Below, in pieces: positions 61,737 to 64,000 of a stretch of 64,000 nt of DNA. Both the position numbers and the translations under genes were made by a program. Each line of letters begins with the position of its first letter. Positions within the stretch are counted from its first letter, which is position 1. The notes below the pieces were generated by a model. It was not told the origin of the DNA, did not search any database, and saw nothing but the letters and a program-made list of their open reading frames with translations. The DNA comes from Gordonibacter urolithinfaciens. GTDB taxonomy: Bacteria; Actinomycetota; Coriobacteriia; Coriobacteriales; Eggerthellaceae. Location of the stretch: NCBI RefSeq assembly GCF_900199375.1, contig NZ_LT900217.1:124001-188000 (forward strand). The letters are read 5' to 3'.

Positions 61737-62705
61737 ATGCACGAATGGCGAAGGCAGGTGCAGCAGATCGTCGACGCGATCGACGAGAGCATCGCGGCCC
61801 GCGACGACGAGGCGCTCACCCTGCGCGCCTTGGCGGAGCTGCTCGGGTACTCCGAGTTCCACACCACGCGGAGGTTCAAGGAGGTCTCGGGCATGCCGCT
61901 GCGGGACTACCTGCGGGGACGTCGGCTGGCGTTCGCGCTCAAGGAGGTGCGCGACGGCGACGCGAGCTTGCTCGATATCGCACTTTCGCACGGGTTCTCT
62001 TCGCACGAGGCGTTCACCCGGGCGTTCAAGCGCGCCTTCGGCGTGACGCCGAGCGCGTACCGGGCGGACCCGCGGCCCGTGGTGCTGCGCACGAAGATCA
62101 CCGCCTTCGACCGCTACGTGCTGGGAATGGGAGAGATCGGCATGACGGACGAGAACGAGAACGTGGAACCTTATTTCATCACGGTGCCCGCGCACCGGTT
62201 CCTGCATGTGGCCAACCGAGAGAGCAACGGCTACTGGGACTTCTGCCAGAAGCAGAACGAGATTCCCGGGCAGGACATGGCCACCGTCTGCGGCCTGCTG
62301 GACAGCGTGAAGGGCAAGCTCGACGACGAGGGCGGCGCGGAGGCCAACGCCGGCGGCGGCCAGGTGATGGCCTACGTGAGCGACCCGGCGGGGCGCCTGT
62401 GCGCCTGGGGCTTCCCCCGCGTCGAGTGCCTGGGCGCGCGCCTGCCCCGCGACTGGGCGGGCGAGGTGCCGCCGAACCTGCGCCTCATGGACGTGGAGGC
62501 GGGCGAGTACGCCGTGTTCGAGCACGGGCCCTTCGACTACGAGCGCCAGATGCGCACGGTGGAGGACAAGATCGAGGCCGCGATGGCCGCGTTCGAGGCC
62601 GCCGATAACGGCTGGCAGTTCGACACGGCGCCGGGGAAGGTGATCTACCTCTACTTCGACCCCGCGCGCTTCTGCAAGTACGTGCGGCCCGTGCGCAGGG
62701 CGTAG
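61737..62705 (+). CDS. AraC-family regulator with GyrI-like effector domain
   Basis: The 322-residue protein has an N-terminal AraC HTH pair (LRALAELLGYSEFHTTRRFKE, LDIALSHGFSSHEAFTRAFKRAFGVTPSAYR). A C-terminal GyrI/SOUL-like small-molecule domain (YFITVPAHRFLHV, LMDVEAGEYAVFEHGPFDYE) completes it. The layout matches Rob/MarA-type multidrug regulators. The MFS gene 74 bases downstream on the same strand is a plausible target. AGGAG lies 13 bases before the ATG. Confidence 0.88.
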   Translation: MHEWRRQVQQIVDAIDESIAARDDEALTLRALAELLGYSEFHTTRRFKEVSGMPLRDYLRGRRLAFALKEVRDGDASLLDIALSHGFSSHEAFTRAFKRAFGVTPSAYRADPRPVVLRTKITAFDRYVLGMGEIGMTDENENVEPYFITVPAHRFLHVANRESNGYWDFCQKQNEIPGQDMATVCGLLDSVKGKLDDEGGAEANAGGGQVMAYVSDPAGRLCAWGFPRVECLGARLPRDWAGEVPPNLRLMDVEAGEYAVFEHGPFDYERQMRTVEDKIEAAMAAFEAADNGWQFDTAPGKVIYLYFDPARFCKYVRPVRRA

Positions 62706-62779
62706 AAGGAGGGTGCGCCGGGGCGCGGAATCCGGTAGGATGGCACCAAGTTGTTTCCTCCGAGAGAATCGACGATGCC

Positions 62780-64000
62780 ATGCCTGCCGAGCACGCCTCC
62801 CTGCCCCGCCCCGGCCTGACGAGGAAGTCGTGGGCGCTCATCATCCTGCTGTCGTTCTTCGGGCAGGTGGCCTGGGCGCTCGAGAACAACTTCTTCAACC
62901 TGTTCATCCAGGACGCGTTCGGCGCGTCGCTCTCCGACGTGGCGCTCATGGTGTCCGCCTCGGCGCTCACGGCCACGGCCACGACGCTGTTCGCGGGCGC
63001 GTGGTCGGACCGCGTCGGGCGGCGCAAGGCGTTCATCGGCGTGGGCACCGTGCTGTGGGGCGCTTCCATCATCGTGTTCGCCTACCTGCAGTCTATCTCG
63101 TCGGCACTCGCCGGCACCGCGGCGGCGGCCATGGCGTTCGGCGTGACGCTCACCATCGTGTTTGACTGCGTGATGACGTTCTTCGGCAGCCTGGCGAACG
63201 ACTCGTGCTTCAACGCCTGGATCACCGACATCACCTGCGAGGAGAACCGCGGGCGCGTGGAGGGCGTGAACTCCGCCATGCCGCTGCTCGCGATGCTCGC
63301 GGTGTTCGGCGGCGCGCTGTTCTTCATGATCGTGCGGCCCGACGGCACGGTGACCTACGACTACCCGCTGTTCTTCACCATCGTCGGCGTCGCGGTGATG
63401 GCGCTCGGCGCGGGCGTGCTCCTGTTCATGGACGACTCGGCGCCCGGCCGCGCGCCTACGGGCGGCTACCTGGCAAGCGCGCTCTACGGCTTCCGCCCGC
63501 AGGCGGTGCGCGAGAACCGGATGCTTTACCTGGTGCTTCTGGGCTACCTCGTGTTCGCCACGGCGCTGCAGGTGTTCATGCCCTACTACGTGCTGTACCT
63601 GCGCCTGCCCTACATCCTGGGCGAGAGCTACGTGTTCGTGATGGCGCCGGGCATCGCGATCGCGGCCGTGTTCACCATCCTCTACGGCAAGCGGGTCGAC
63701 GCCTGCGGGTTCCGGCGCGCGGTGGTGCTGCCGCTTCTGCTGTTCGTGGCGGGGTGCGTGGTGCTCACGCTGCTCACGGGCATGGCGGGCGTGTTCGCGG
63801 GGTCGGTGCTGATGCTCTGCGGCTACCTGGGGGCGGTCGCTTGCTTCGGCGCGGAGGTGCGCAACAACACGCCCGCCGGGCGCGTGGGGTCGTTCCAGGG
63901 CGTGCGCATCTTCATGGCCGTGCTCGTGCCGATGCTCGTTGGGCTGTGGATCGGCTCGGCTTTGAGCGCGGGCTCGGGGGCGCTCGGGTTCGGCGTGGTG
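62780..64000 (+). CDS. MFS transporter, 3' end outside window
   Basis: At least 407 residues of a membrane transporter are present; the frame is open to the window edge. The signature SDRVGRRKAF after the third helix and about eleven hydrophobic segments place it in the major facilitator superfamily. The sugar-cation (GPH/MelB-like) subgroup is possible from NDSCFNAWITDITCEENRGRVEG. The ATG at 62780 is the likely start; its ribosome site is weak. Substrate unknown. Confidence 0.8.
   Translation, partial: MPAEHASLPRPGLTRKSWALIILLSFFGQVAWALENNFFNLFIQDAFGASLSDVALMVSASALTATATTLFAGAWSDRVGRRKAFIGVGTVLWGASIIVFAYLQSISSALAGTAAAAMAFGVTLTIVFDCVMTFFGSLANDSCFNAWITDITCEENRGRVEGVNSAMPLLAMLAVFGGALFFMIVRPDGTVTYDYPLFFTIVGVAVMALGAGVLLFMDDSAPGRAPTGGYLASALYGFRPQAVRENRMLYLVLLGYLVFATALQVFMPYYVLYLRLPYILGESYVFVMAPGIAIAAVFTILYGKRVDACGFRRAVVLPLLLFVAGCVVLTLLTGMAGVFAGSVLMLCGYLGAVACFGAEVRNNTPAGRVGSFQGVRIFMAVLVPMLVGLWIGSALSAGSGALGFGVV

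Overview
The window is high-GC DNA (about two thirds G+C by eye over most of its length) with densely packed operons. A Tat-exported molybdopterin oxidoreductase sits beside a membrane-anchored LuxR-type regulator, there is a respiratory formate dehydrogenase, and a full selenocysteine (Sec) machinery is present. This combination points to an anaerobic gut actinobacterium of the Coriobacteriia, most likely an Eggerthella-like member of the Eggerthellaceae. That assignment is inference from gene content; no rRNA is present.

Layout. 1-2.9 kb: a TtrA-like molybdoenzyme (truncated by the window edge) read through an in-frame UGA, with a divergent LuxR-type regulator and a palindromic operator candidate between them. 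3-7.4 kb: a predicted endonuclease-like protein, a 173-bp terminal-inverted-repeat element, and the pyrR-pyrB-pyrC operon with promoter, PyrR-binding leader and terminator. 7.5-10.6 kb: a sortase B with a probable sorted surface protein, an EAL-domain remnant, and a small membrane protein. 10.6-13 kb: an AmmeMemoRadiSam pair in which the Memo and AMMECR1 domains are fused. 13.2-19.9 kb: formate dehydrogenase fdhABC (Sec in the catalytic subunit) with fdhE and fdhD. 20.3-34.1 kb: a selenium locus with an NhaC-type antiporter, selD (itself a selenoprotein), two DUF3343 proteins, YedF, an EF2568-type cysteine desulfurase-like protein, a double-cubane-cluster reductase with its activase, a formate/nitrite channel, selA, selB and tRNA-Sec. 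All components needed to make and insert Sec are therefore encoded next to the enzymes that use it.

34.2-47.9 kb: a cell-surface polysaccharide locus on the minus strand. Much of it has clearly lower G+C than its surroundings. It runs from a NusG/RfaH-like antiterminator through two sugar transferases, glycosyltransferases, UDP-glucose dehydrogenase, polymerase, flippase and pyruvyl transferase. A serine recombinase lies immediately upstream. Between the recombinase and the first gene, two inverted copies of a palindromic site with an asymmetric AC core flank a TATAAT box that at present points away from the operon. I read this as an invertible ON/OFF promoter, shown here in the OFF orientation. 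Two genes of the locus also carry homopolymer tracts (A8, G9) that shift the reading frame.

48-64 kb: a CmpB-family membrane protein and a GH3 glycosidase, a LytTR response regulator, an APC permease, a Ser/Thr kinase with an HTH protein, a lipoprotein, an aldo/keto reductase, RsgA with an RNHCP zinc protein, an SDR-TetR pair, an AraC/GyrI-type regulator, and an MFS transporter cut by the window end.
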